Below, in pieces: positions 6,832-14,752 of a stretch of 19,389 bases of DNA; position 1 is the stretch's first letter; each line of letters begins with the position of its first letter. This DNA is from JANXDG01 sp964561135. GTDB lineage: Bacteria > Elusimicrobiota > Endomicrobiia > DTEH01. The notes below the pieces were generated by a model, which made no database searches, was not told the origin of the DNA, and was given only the letters and a program-made list of their open reading frames with translations. The position numbers and the translations under genes are program-made. The stretch is taken from contig CAZLOB010000024.1 of assembly GCA_964561135.1 (NCBI GenBank), positions 1-19,389 on the forward strand, in the 5' to 3' direction.

Positions 6832-7625
6832 ATTTTAAAAATCTTATTTACACTAAAAATTATTAAACACAAACAAAACAAACTTACAACAATCGTTGGG
6901 CCACAAGGAAGATCTAACAAATATGATAACATAATACCAATTATACAAGAAAAAATGCTTAGTATGCAACAAAAGAAAAAAATTTTTTTAATCCTCTCAA
7001 ACACAATTATACTAAACATTGCAGGAATAACAATGAAACCAAAACTGAAAATGATACCTGTTGTATTAATAGTTGTAATAAAAACTAAACTTAAAACAGA
7101 ATAAAAAACAAAATCCCACAAAAACCTATTATATCCATAAACAGATGCCGTCTCAGGATCAAAAGAAACAAAGTTAAACTGTCTATGATACAAAACTTGT
7201 GAAATAATAAACAATATAAAAATCGCAATTGTCAAATGAACTTCTTGAGGTTGGACAGTTAAAATATCGCCTGAAAAAACATTAAACAAATGTGTTTCAG
7301 CTTTTGCAGATTTCGCTATAAACAAAACAGACAAAGATAAAAAGATAATGTAGGTTAATGCTATAATCGCATCTTTAGGTATTTTTTCTGAATAAATGTT
7401 TGATGAAAACAACAAAATTCCAAATAAAGAAAAAATAAAAGATGTAAAATAAGGATTAATGTTAACTAACAATCCAAAAATATAACCACAGGTTACAATC
7501 TGTGCTAACGATATTCCCACAAAAACAACTCTTTTTAAAGTAATATACACACCTAAATAGGAAAGCATTATTGAAGACAAAATGCCAACAAACAAACTTT
7601 TTTGAATAAAAGGTAAACTAAACAT
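6828..7625 (-). CDS. znuB: Zinc/manganese ABC transporter permease (ABC-3 family, ZnuB/TroC-like)
   Basis: This is the inner-membrane permease of a divalent-metal importer. The 265 residues are almost entirely hydrophobic, with about eight membrane segments. Family features are the N-terminal SYLGVYITLKRVVFVGISLAQ (about 22-42), FSGDIL (about 117-122), SFDPETASVYGY (about 153-164, the coupling-helix region that contacts the ATPase) and DLPCGPTIV near the C-terminus. Length is normal for ZnuB/MntB (about 260-290). The start lies 4 bases after the ATPase gene's stop, and its stop overlaps the FAD oxidoreductase start (ATGA). Sequence cannot decide between Zn, Mn and Fe as substrate. The His-rich proteins encoded upstream favour Zn, by inference. 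Confidence 0.9.
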   Translation of the reverse strand: MFSLPFIQKSLFVGILSSIMLSYLGVYITLKRVVFVGISLAQIVTCGYIFGLLVNINPYFTSFIFSLFGILLFSSNIYSEKIPKDAIIALTYIIFLSLSVLFIAKSAKAETHLFNVFSGDILTVQPQEVHLTIAIFILFIISQVLYHRQFNFVSFDPETASVYGYNRFLWDFVFYSVLSLVFITTINTTGIIFSFGFIVIPAMFSIIVFERIKKIFFFCCILSIFSCIIGIMLSYLLDLPCGPTIVVSLFCLCLIIFSVNKIFKI

Positions 7626-7629
7626 AACT

Positions 7630-8364
7630 TTATTCCATAATTATTATTTTTCCATTTTCAAATTTTAAATTTGTCTCAAACAAATCTTGTAGATGTTCTT
7701 CCGTCAGATCTTTTTTATCACACATTTTTATTTTTTTATCTTTTATAAAACAAAACTTTTCTGCATAGTTAATAACTGTATTTAAATGATGAGTTGCAAG
7801 AATAATTGGTTTATGTTTTTCATCATGAATTTTTTTAATAAGTGCCATAGTCATATGTTCAGAAACAATATCCAAATTTGTAGTTGGTTCATCTAATACT
7901 AAAATATCGGGATTGCTACACAATGCACGTGCTAATAAAACCTTACGTTTGAGCCCGCCTGAAAGTTCTCTAAAAAGTTTGTCTTTATAACTTTCTAAAT
8001 CAAAATATGACAAAACTTCTGAAGTTGCAGCATTAATTTCTTTTTTATCTAAAAACTTGAATTTATTGTATAACCCCATCTGTATAACTTCATACACACT
8101 AAACGGAAAAATCTCTTCTACAGTTGACATCTGTGGAACATAGCCAAAAGATATTTTGGTACAATACACAACTTCGCCTTTTTTAACTTTAAGTTTTTTA
8201 AGTATAGCGTGGATCAAGGTTGTCTTCCCAGAACCGTTTGGTCCAACTACTGCTATAAAATCAGTATTATAAATGTCAAAACTTACATCTTCTAAAACTA
8301 TGTGCTTACCATAGCCAACACTTATATTTTTAATCTCAATTATTTTTGTCTTCATTACATTCAC
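7630..8364 (-). CDS. znuC: Zinc/manganese ABC transporter ATP-binding protein (ZnuC-like)
   Basis: This ATPase subunit energises metal import. In 244 residues it carries Walker A GPNGSGKT (41-48), a Q-loop at Gln78 (YVPQ), the signature LSGGLKR (134-140), Walker B ILVLDEP (154-160), D-loop TNLD (162-165) and the H-loop His192 (ATHH). The order and spacing are those of the metal-import clade. The ATG at 8364 lies inside the 3' end of the binding-protein gene (29-base overlap). A second ATG three codons on, at 8355, would shorten the overlap to 20 bases, and neither has a clear Shine-Dalgarno, so the start is uncertain. Translational coupling to the binding protein is likely. The permease follows after 4 bases. 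Confidence 0.92.
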   Translation of the reverse strand: MNVMKTKIIEIKNISVGYGKHIVLEDVSFDIYNTDFIAVVGPNGSGKTTLIHAILKKLKVKKGEVVYCTKISFGYVPQMSTVEEIFPFSVYEVIQMGLYNKFKFLDKKEINAATSEVLSYFDLESYKDKLFRELSGGLKRKVLLARALCSNPDILVLDEPTTNLDIVSEHMTMALIKKIHDEKHKPIILATHHLNTVINYAEKFCFIKDKKIKMCDKKDLTEEHLQDLFETNLKFENGKIIIME

Positions 8365-9241
8365 ATATCTTTGTTATAATATAATCAAAAAGAGAAAAAT
8401 AATCTTTAACTTCTTTTACACCACCAACAGATGTTGGTAAAACAATAACTTTTTTATTTGTCTGTTTTGCGATTGATTGTGAAGTTTTTAAAGGATAAAA
8501 GTTTTCATGAAGAATACATACAACATTTTCTTTATTTATTATTTCAACAAGTTTTTTAAGATAAGCAGCAGATGGAGGTATACCAGGTTTTGGTTCAACA
8601 GTTGCAATTATGTTTAAATTAAACCTTTTTGCAAAATATGAAAATGTTTTGTGATATGAAACAAAATTTTTGCCTTCGTATTTTTTTAGTTTTTGTTTCC
8701 AATAATCAATTTTTTTTGTCAGTTGTTCAATAAATTCTTCATAATTTTTTTCAAAATAATCTTTATCTTCTGGGGAGAGTCTACATAATCCTTCTAAAAT
8801 ATTTTTTGCTATTATTTTTCCATTTTCAGGATCAAGCCAATAATGTGGGTTGCCATAAATATGAATATCTCCCTTTGAAGCATCTACTTTACCAACAGGC
8901 ACTTCTAAACGTACAATACCAACAGATGTGTCAACATAGCCAATTGCACCATAAACTATATTTTTATTCCTTGACGCATGGATTAAACCATCAACCCACA
9001 TGTCTAAATCTAAACCAATTTTTACCAACATATCTGCTTTTACAAGTTTCACAATCATAGATGGTAGTGCTTCCACCATATGTGGATCTTGCCAACCATA
9101 AGATAAACTTTCAACTTTAACTTTTTGTTTACCTATAAATTCTGTTATGCTTTTCAGATCTTCAGTTGTGGTTACAACATAAAGTTGTTTTGAATAAAGA
9201 AGGTTAAGAAAAATAATTAAAAACAAAATTATTTTTTTCAT
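8336..9241 (-). CDS. znuA: Periplasmic metal-binding protein of the ABC importer (ZnuA/TroA-like, cluster A-I)
   Basis: The 301-residue binding protein begins with a Sec signal peptide (residues 1 to about 17, KKIILFLIIFLNLLYS, no lipobox Cys), so it is predicted to be free in the periplasm. Likely metal ligands are His54 (QDPHMVE), His133 (NPHYWLDP) and His197 (SYHKTF), with an acidic fourth ligand near Glu246 (HENFYP). This is the ligand order of the Zn/Mn cluster A-I proteins. The long His/Asp-rich loop found in many zinc ZnuA proteins is absent. Instead, residues 89-128 form a segment between the first two ligands with no histidine run. The TAGGAGA Shine-Dalgarno upstream of 9241 supports the start. 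A REP-like hairpin separates it from the His-rich barrel gene. Confidence 0.92.
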   Translation of the reverse strand: MKKIILFLIIFLNLLYSKQLYVVTTTEDLKSITEFIGKQKVKVESLSYGWQDPHMVEALPSMIVKLVKADMLVKIGLDLDMWVDGLIHASRNKNIVYGAIGYVDTSVGIVRLEVPVGKVDASKGDIHIYGNPHYWLDPENGKIIAKNILEGLCRLSPEDKDYFEKNYEEFIEQLTKKIDYWKQKLKKYEGKNFVSYHKTFSYFAKRFNLNIIATVEPKPGIPPSAAYLKKLVEIINKENVVCILHENFYPLKTSQSIAKQTNKKVIVLPTSVGGVKEVKDYFSLFDYIITKICECNEDKNN

Positions 9242-9259
9242 AATTTTCTCCTATATTTT

Positions 9260-9282
9260 GCAAACCTAAAGGTTTGCCCTAC
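9260..9282. repeat. REP-like hairpin, stem GCAAACC, foot on right
   Basis: A 7-bp stem GCAAACC/GGTTTGC closes the loop TAAA and is followed by CCTAC. It is the only copy inside the metal island, in the 52-base gap between the barrel gene and the ABC binding-protein gene. There it could stabilise or partly terminate the transcript. Confidence 0.85.
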
Positions 9283-9293
9283 ATGTTAATTTT

Positions 9294-10385
9294 TTATTCT
9301 AACAAATGGCTGTGTGGACCTATACCAAAAACAATCTGTAATACCAATTGATGTATATCCTTAGGATTGTCAAAGAAGTATGTGTACTGAGTTCTTATAG
9401 CAGTTGTTTCTGTAAGTGACCTTGTGTATATAGCTGACAAAGAAATTGTTTTTAAACCTTCAACTACATTTTCAACATCATCATATCTTAAGCCAATAGA
9501 ATCGTATTTGTTAAACTTATAATTTGTGAAAACAAAATAACCAAACCGTTCAATTGAATCATGCTCTAAATCTCTTGTTAACTTATATACTTCTGTTGTG
9601 AACAAAAACTTTCTGTTTCTTGTAAAGAAACTTCTTAAAGTCAAATCTAATCCAAAAATTTTTACCTCATCTTTGTGTTCATGATGATGAGGACCATTTG
9701 ATAACAAAGAATTTAAACCAATTTCTAATTCTAAAGTTTTTATAGGAAATGATAACCAAACCTTATTTGTGTAAGTTTTGTCTACTAAAGAAAACTCATG
9801 ATGTTCATGATGTTCTTCTACATGATGATGTTGCGGTATGTTCCAAAAACCTAAATCAATCTGCAAAAACAAAGGTAAAGGTAAAATATAACTAAAATTT
9901 AAACCTTCTGCTACGAGTCCGTGTTGGCCAAAAAAGTTTGTTAAAACCAAAGGTTGGTCATAAAAATTTCTATGATGTTGATGAATTTTGTTTAACTTAC
10001 CAAAATTCACATGAATTTTACCAACTTCTAAAGATAAACCATGAATTAGTTTCTGAAAACTTATTTTTGCTTCACACATTTCTGCTTCAATATGTTCTTC
10101 ATGTTTATGCATTGCAAGAAAAATATCTGCACGTATATCAGGATAAAGATATCCTTGGAACGCTGTTTCTATTTCTTCTATGACAAGTTTATCTTTTGTT
10201 GTATCTTCTTTATCAGTAGAAAATCTATAATAAAAATTTCCTGTAACACTTATATCAGGTAAATTTGCTACAACACCACGCATGCCGGATAATGGTGTTT
10301 GTTGTATCATTTTTTCTTCTTTGAATTCTTGTGTAAAGATGTTTAAAGAAGTTAATAATATAAATGATATTATAAACTTTTTCAT
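9294..10385 (-). CDS. Histidine-rich, probable outer-membrane beta-barrel protein of a zinc-uptake locus
   Basis: The 363 residues begin with a signal peptide (1 to about 19, KKFIISFILLTSLNIFT) and then show alternating amphipathic strands with aromatic residues, ending in a strand (HQLVLQIVFGIG) near the C-terminus. This is the style of porin-like barrels, and the opening resembles phosphate-selective-porin-type proteins. Histidine clusters occur at 93-98 (HKHEEH), 135-138 (HQHH), 186-196 (HHHVEEHHEHH), 233-237 (HHHEH) and 358-360. If these lie in loops they would bind Zn or similar ions at the cell surface or channel mouth. No TonB box or plug domain is apparent, so it is not a classical TonB-dependent receptor. 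It precedes the metal ABC importer and follows a ZIP gene, supporting a metal-uptake role by inference. A strong AAGGAGGT fixes the start. Membrane location is likely; substrate is inferred. Confidence 0.75.
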   Translation of the reverse strand: MKKFIISFILLTSLNIFTQEFKEEKMIQQTPLSGMRGVVANLPDISVTGNFYYRFSTDKEDTTKDKLVIEEIETAFQGYLYPDIRADIFLAMHKHEEHIEAEMCEAKISFQKLIHGLSLEVGKIHVNFGKLNKIHQHHRNFYDQPLVLTNFFGQHGLVAEGLNFSYILPLPLFLQIDLGFWNIPQHHHVEEHHEHHEFSLVDKTYTNKVWLSFPIKTLELEIGLNSLLSNGPHHHEHKDEVKIFGLDLTLRSFFTRNRKFLFTTEVYKLTRDLEHDSIERFGYFVFTNYKFNKYDSIGLRYDDVENVVEGLKTISLSAIYTRSLTETTAIRTQYTYFFDNPKDIHQLVLQIVFGIGPHSHLLE

Positions 10386-10432
10386 CAGTAACCTCCTTGA
10401 TGAGAAGAATTTAAGAATTTTATGGGTTTTAT

Positions 10433-10714
10433 TTAAAAAATTTGTTTAGGTGGTGCACGGGAAAAAGAAAAGATAAAATTTAAATAATGATAAGATAAAA
10501 ATGATGGAAATTTAAGTGTTAAAATTATTAAAAACAAAGGTAAAAGATGTAAAGTACTTATAATACTTATGCTAGCAATGTCTATAAAATAACAAAAATA
10601 ACAATTATCTCCGTTGTAATGATCTCGATGAGTATGAAAAGAAGCAAAAATTGCAAGAGCACAAAATAAGAAAAATAAGCTTATGACGAGATATCTCTTG
10701 TTTACTAATTTCAT
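10433..10714 (-). CDS. Small membrane protein with HxH, CxxC and C-terminal RAPP motif
   Basis: The 93 residues begin with one hydrophobic helix (8-26), followed by a short metal-ligand-like stretch with His27, His29, His32, Cys38 and Cys41 (FHTHRDHYNGDNCYFCYF). A second hydrophobic region (45-67) follows, then the tail FSRAPPKQIF, with RAPP at 86-89. Small proteins with a His/Cys patch after the first helix and a terminal R(A/G)PP motif occur next to metal-resistance and uptake genes (the DUF2946-like group); I place this one there only tentatively. The His/Cys patch is probably periplasmic and could pass metal between the outer-membrane protein and an inner-membrane carrier. It lies between the ZIP gene and the His-rich barrel gene, with short gaps of 32 and 47 bases. 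No clear Shine-Dalgarno is visible. That it is a real gene is supported by its motif content and operon position. Confidence 0.65.
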   Translation of the reverse strand: MKLVNKRYLVISLFFLFCALAIFASFHTHRDHYNGDNCYFCYFIDIASISIISTLHLLPLFLIILTLKFPSFLSYHYLNFIFSFSRAPPKQIF

Positions 10715-10746
10715 AAGTTAAACTATACAAAAAATACAAAAAAACT

Positions 10747-11493
10747 TCAATGGTTCACCTTAAGTATAAACATAAGTATGATACCAAAAATAAAACAAAA
10801 CAATGAAATATTTGCTGTTTTTAATTCCTTTTGTTTTTGTATTGCAGGGACTAAATCAGATGCTGCAGTATAAATGAATCCTCCAGCTGCAATCGGTAAA
10901 AGATATACTACTACATTATGAACATTTTGTGAAACAAAAAAACCAATAATTGTTCCTAATATAGCTGTTACCGCAGATAAAAAATTGTAAAACAAAGCTT
11001 TAAATTTAGTTAATCCTCCATATAATAGGACACCAAAATCACCTAATTCTTGTGGAATCTCATGTAAAATTATCATTAAAGTTGAAATGACTCCAAGTTT
11101 TATATCAGTATAAAAACTTGAACCAATTATGATACCATCAATAAAATTGTGTATCCCATCACCTAAAAGGATAAGATATGCTACAGGATGTGTATGTATT
11201 TCACATTGTTCACCTTTATGACAATGCCGCCAATAAAAGTATTTTTCTAACAAAAAAAATAAGACAAATCCTAATATTACTAAACTAAAAATATCTACCT
11301 TATCACTACCATGCTCAACAGCTTCAGGGATCAAATGTAAAAATGTTCCACCAATCAATACACCAGCAGAAAAACTTATTAATACAACTAAAACTTTATT
11401 TAAAACTTTTTCATTCAATAGTAAAGTTATAGCACCAACAAACGATCCTAAACTAACAACTATACTTGCTATAATTGCTATTATATAGTTCAT
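10747..11493 (-). CDS. ZIP-family divalent metal transporter
   Basis: ZIP proteins carry Zn, Fe or Mn into the cytosol without ATP. The 248 residues give about eight membrane segments. The metal pathway motifs are HNFIDG (115-120) and HEIPQELGDF (144-153), the paired helices IV and V of the family. A His/Cys-containing loop at 90-102 (HCHKGEQCEIHTH) between helices III and IV is the usual cytosolic metal-sensing loop. Length is typical of the bacterial ZupT/GufA class. The ATG overlaps the FeoB stop as ATGA, so synthesis of both transporters is coupled. The family is certain; the choice between zinc and iron is not readable. Confidence 0.93.
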   Translation of the reverse strand: MNYIIAIIASIVVSLGSFVGAITLLLNEKVLNKVLVVLISFSAGVLIGGTFLHLIPEAVEHGSDKVDIFSLVILGFVLFFLLEKYFYWRHCHKGEQCEIHTHPVAYLILLGDGIHNFIDGIIIGSSFYTDIKLGVISTLMIILHEIPQELGDFGVLLYGGLTKFKALFYNFLSAVTAILGTIIGFFVSQNVHNVVVYLLPIAAGGFIYTAASDLVPAIQKQKELKTANISLFCFIFGIILMFILKVNH

Positions 11494-13199
11494 AGAAGTA
11501 AATTAATTATAAAAGAAATTAAAAATGCAACAAAAAGCATCAAAAACAAAATTTTAATTCCATCTCTAATTCCTTGTTCTTTAACCAATGTAAAAAATGT
11601 TGACACACATGGTAAATACAAGACTAAAAATATGCTTGCAACAACAAATTGTTTCGCAGTTAAATCAAATGGTGAAAGAAGCGAAATTGAAACATCTTTT
11701 CTTAAAAATCCAGAGATTAAAACAATAGATATTTCTTCAGGCAAGTTTAAGACAAAACTTATAGGTTTACCAATTGTTTCAGAAATGATTTTTACAGTAC
11801 CTAAAATATCAAATATATTGACTATAAAAATGCCAGCTATTATAAGTGGTACAGCATCAGCAAAAAACTCTTTCATTCTTATATAAATTTTTTTTGTCAA
11901 TAATGAGATATCAATCATTCTATATGGAGGTATTTCAACAAAAAGTTCTGTTGTTTCACCTTTTAAAATTTTATTTAAAATAAAACTTACAACAACCGAA
12001 ACAAAAAATAAAATTAAAAATATAAATACTGCGTATTTAATACCATATCTTATTGATAAAGATAAAATCATAGATGTTTGTGGCATACATGGTGCAATCA
12101 TTAAAAGTAAAACTGCAGCTAAAAACTTTTCCTTCTTTGTTTCAAGTAATCTCAATGCTAAAATACCAGGAACTTTACAACCTAAACCTAACAAAACTGC
12201 TACTGAAGCATAACCATGAACACCTAATTTGTGTAAAAAATTATCAAACATTACTGCTAAACGTGGTATATAACCAATATCTTCTAAAATACTTAAAACT
12301 AAATAAAATGAAAGTAAGTATGGAAAAACTACAACCAATGGTATATATATCCCAGTAGTTAAAACACCAAATCCTTCCATTGGTTCAACTACATTTCCTA
12401 ACAAAATTTTTTGTAATAATTTAAATGGAAAAAATTTTAAAACAGTATTAGTTACAAATGGTAAATAAAATTTATTAAATAAGATATCAAAAACTGTTGT
12501 AATGTTTTCACCTAAAAATCTTACAATAGAAAAAGTTACAATTAAAACAAGTAAAGCAAAAGGGATGCCTGTGGAGGGTCTAATTGTAATCTCTGATAAT
12601 CTATCAAATAAAGTGTGATGCTTATGTGTAAGTTTTTGTACTTGTGAAACAACTTCACCAATTTTTTGCCATTTTTGTCCTTCATCATAATCAAAATAAG
12701 AAACTTTTGCTTCATCTAATCTTGATATAAACTCTTTTATTCCATAAGAAGTACGTGCACAAGTTGGTATAACAGGAACACCTAAAATCTCTTCAAGTTT
12801 TTTATAATCAATAGTAATACCTTTATGTTTTGTCTCATCCCACATGTTTAGAAGAATAATCATAGGGAAGCGCTTTTTGATCAACTGGAAAGTCAGATTT
12901 AAATTACGTTCAATATTTGTTGCATCAATTACATTTACAATAACAAAATCTTTGATGTTATCTTTCAACTCTTCTAACACATTAACTACGACTTCTTCCG
13001 CTTTATTTGTTGGCTGAAGTGTGTATGTACCAGGTAGGTCAACAACTTCTATTATTTGATTATCTTTTTTTATATGCCCTTTATAAAACTCAATTGTTGT
13101 CCCAGGATAGTTTGAAACAATAACATCTGTACCAGTTAGCCTACAAAAAATTAAACTTTTGCCAACATTTGGATTACCAATTAGAAATATTTTTTTCAT
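11490..13199 (-). CDS. feoB: FeoB-type ferrous iron transporter, short and divergent at the gate motifs
   Basis: FeoB couples an N-terminal G protein to an inner-membrane ferrous iron channel. From Met at 13199 (569 residues) it has G1 GNPNVGKS (8-15), G3 DLPGTY (about 54-59), G4 NMWD (118-121) and a G5-like CAR (about 147-149). The gate region from about residue 205 to the end follows the FeoB order. Two positions differ from typical FeoB: GCNVPA reads GCKVPG (around Cys341), and the MSCxARLP segment reads APCMPQTS (369-376). The second gate cysteine motif YLPCVST (Cys531) is kept. It lacks the C-terminal extension of long FeoBs. The reading frame stays open to 13217, but the ATG at 13199 overlaps the upstream stop as ATGA and starts at the G domain, so I prefer it. 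FeoA is encoded 2.4 kb away. Metal could be Fe or another divalent ion. Confidence 0.88.
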   Translation of the reverse strand: MKKIFLIGNPNVGKSLIFCRLTGTDVIVSNYPGTTIEFYKGHIKKDNQIIEVVDLPGTYTLQPTNKAEEVVVNVLEELKDNIKDFVIVNVIDATNIERNLNLTFQLIKKRFPMIILLNMWDETKHKGITIDYKKLEEILGVPVIPTCARTSYGIKEFISRLDEAKVSYFDYDEGQKWQKIGEVVSQVQKLTHKHHTLFDRLSEITIRPSTGIPFALLVLIVTFSIVRFLGENITTVFDILFNKFYLPFVTNTVLKFFPFKLLQKILLGNVVEPMEGFGVLTTGIYIPLVVVFPYLLSFYLVLSILEDIGYIPRLAVMFDNFLHKLGVHGYASVAVLLGLGCKVPGILALRLLETKKEKFLAAVLLLMIAPCMPQTSMILSLSIRYGIKYAVFIFLILFFVSVVVSFILNKILKGETTELFVEIPPYRMIDISLLTKKIYIRMKEFFADAVPLIIAGIFIVNIFDILGTVKIISETIGKPISFVLNLPEEISIVLISGFLRKDVSISLLSPFDLTAKQFVVASIFLVLYLPCVSTFFTLVKEQGIRDGIKILFLMLFVAFLISFIINLLL

Positions 13200-13576
13200 A
13201 GTTTCATCATCAAGCATGTCCCATAAATTACTTTAATACCATTCTGTTTACAAAACTCAACTGCGTTTTCACTTTCAGCACCAGGTTGCATCCATATATA
13301 TTTGATTCCTTTTTGTAAACACTGTTTCACTATCTCTTCAGTAGCAGATGGTGGAGTAACCAAATCTACAACATCTACTGTTTTTGGTAAATCTAAAATC
13401 GAAGGGTAACATTTTATACCATCAACCTCTTTAACATTAGGATTTACCGGATATACTTCGTAACCTTTTTGTTTTAGAACCCTAAAAATTTTGTATGCAA
13501 CTTTTGTTTCGTTTTTAAACGAACCAACTACTGCAAAAGTTTTTTGTGATAAAAATTCTTTTATTAAATCATTCAT
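13196..13576 (-). CDS. CoA-binding domain protein (YccU-like)
   Basis: From the ATG at 13576 the protein has 126 residues and is a single Rossmann-type CoA_binding_2 domain: TFAVVGSFKNETKVAYKIF near the N-terminus (nucleotide loop), then YEVYPVNP, DVVDLVTPPS and GIKYIWMQPGAES, the characteristic CoA-contact strands. The family resembles the N-terminal part of acyl-CoA synthetases, but its members are free-standing and lack a known reaction. A TTG-initiated extension to 13600 is open, but the ATG start gives the normal family length and I prefer it. Its TGA overlaps the feoB start (ATGA), tying it to the iron gene. The start codon lies in the arm of an inverted repeat (13575-13626) that could affect translation. 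Its role in a metal operon is unknown. Confidence 0.85.
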   Translation of the reverse strand: MNDLIKEFLSQKTFAVVGSFKNETKVAYKIFRVLKQKGYEVYPVNPNVKEVDGIKCYPSILDLPKTVDVVDLVTPPSATEEIVKQCLQKGIKYIWMQPGAESENAVEFCKQNGIKVIYGTCLMMKL

Positions 13577-13626
13577 CAGTCGTAACTCGCTCTCAAACAA
13601 TTCAAAAAACTATAGAAGCGACTGAT
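13575..13626 (-). promoter_or_regulatory. Inverted repeat spanning the leader and start codon of the CoA-binding gene
   Basis: ATCAGTCG (13575-13582) and its exact complement CGACTGAT (13619-13626) are 36 bases apart, and the inner arm covers the first two bases of the ATG at 13576. In the transcript the arms could pair and hide the start codon at the head of the CoA-binding/feoB/ZIP group. It could also be a protein-binding site. No known riboswitch pattern is recognised. Confidence 0.3.
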
Positions 13627-13660
13627 TTTGTCATAAAATTTTTTATTTGAGTTTTGGTTC

Positions 13661-13691
13661 TGTATACTTGTAATATTTTATAATTTGGCAA
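13661..13691 (-). promoter_or_regulatory. Weak candidate promoter ahead of the CoA-binding/feoB group
   Basis: On the minus strand TTGCCA (13686-13691) and TATACA (13661-13666) are separated by 19 bases, slightly longer than ideal. The 120-base gap after the MscS gene would suit an internal promoter, but the match is modest. Confidence 0.25.
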
Positions 13692-13696
13692 GTTCA

Positions 13697-14752
13697 TTAA
13701 TTTATTTTATTCAAATACAATGTTTGTGTTGGGTAAGCAAATTCGATTCCTCGTTTTTCAAACTCTTCTTTTATCCTAAAATTTATCTGTTGCTGTATAT
13801 CCATGTATTTATTATAGTCACTACCAATAACATAATAAACTATCTCAAAAATAAGACTAAAATCTCCATAAGAAAAAAAGTGTGCACGGTCAAAGATTGT
13901 GTCAGGTATACTTTTTATAATATTTTCAATTACCCTGGGAATTTCTTTTAATCTCTCTAACGGTGTTTGATAGACAACTCCGATATGGAAAACTACACGA
14001 CGCTTCTCCATCCTTTTATAATTACGAATACGCGAGTTTGTAAGGTCTGTATTAGAAAATATTAACTGTTCTCCACCTAAACTACGAATTCGTGTAGTTT
14101 TGACACCAATATACTCAACTGTTCCCATATACTCACCAACAATTATAAAATCGCCAACTTCAAAAGGACGATCTAAAAGTATAACAAAATAGTTAAACAG
14201 ATCACCTAAAATTGCTTGTGAAGCTAAAGCAACCGCTACACCACCAATACCTAACCCAGCAATTAACGCAGTAATCTTTACCCCAAGATTATCAAGAAGG
14301 ATAAAAATAGCAAAACACCAAATAACTACTTTTATTATTGTAAAAAGACCTGCATAAAATCTTTTTTTCTCTTTATACTCTTCTTTTTTCTCAAAATAAG
14401 CATTTAAACCACCAACAAATATTAAAAGTAAAAATTGAACACCGAAAATGGTCAAAAGAACCAAACCTAATATATCAATAACTTTTTGCAAAGTAGTATT
14501 AAGAGTTAAAAACCGAATGCTTAAATAAAAAACACCAAAATAAAATATAGGTAACAAATACTTTTCAATACCCCGGACTAAAAGATCATCTATGGTAGTA
14601 GCAGTTTTCTCTGCCAATACTTTCAAACGTTTTATTATAACACTTCTAAATATTTTGACAACTATAACACCTAAAATAAAAACTGAAATAAAAATAAGAT
14701 AATCTAAAATACGATTATTTAAAAATGTAGTCTGCAAAATTTCTTGAAACAT
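13697..14752 (-). CDS. MscS-family mechanosensitive ion channel
   Basis: This inner-membrane channel opens under membrane tension to release solutes during osmotic downshock. The 351 residues have about five membrane segments (roughly 15-35, 63-85, 92-115, 133-153 and the pore helix from about 158). The pore helix and start of the vestibule are the diagnostic part: ITALIAGLGIGGVAVALASQ followed by AILGDLFNYFVILLDRPFEVGDFI (about 160-204). The beta domain then reads GTVEYIGVKTTRIRSLGGEQLIFSN (about 210-235), and the alpha/beta C-terminal domain extends to about 345. The four or more helices before the pore make it a YnaI/YbdG-like medium-size member, not minimal MscS. AGAGGG seven bases upstream supports the start. 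It lies between the metallo-hydrolase and the CoA-binding gene, and no link to metal transport is known. Confidence 0.93.
   Translation of the reverse strand: MFQEILQTTFLNNRILDYLIFISVFILGVIVVKIFRSVIIKRLKVLAEKTATTIDDLLVRGIEKYLLPIFYFGVFYLSIRFLTLNTTLQKVIDILGLVLLTIFGVQFLLLIFVGGLNAYFEKKEEYKEKKRFYAGLFTIIKVVIWCFAIFILLDNLGVKITALIAGLGIGGVAVALASQAILGDLFNYFVILLDRPFEVGDFIIVGEYMGTVEYIGVKTTRIRSLGGEQLIFSNTDLTNSRIRNYKRMEKRRVVFHIGVVYQTPLERLKEIPRVIENIIKSIPDTIFDRAHFFSYGDFSLIFEIVYYVIGSDYNKYMDIQQQINFRIKEEFEKRGIEFAYPTQTLYLNKIN

Noticed and set aside
10480..10505. Possible second Fur box (GATAA-like hexamers) upstream of the His-rich barrel gene
   Set aside because: It lies inside the coding sequence of the small membrane protein and lacks the 7-1-7 symmetry.
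13200..13217. Longer feoB N-terminus from 13217
   Set aside because: The ATG at 13199 forms an ATGA overlap with the preceding stop and begins directly at the G domain, as FeoB proteins usually do.
13577..13600. TTG start at 13600 for the CoA-binding protein
   Set aside because: The ATG at 13576 gives the usual family length; the eight extra residues are not part of the conserved domain.
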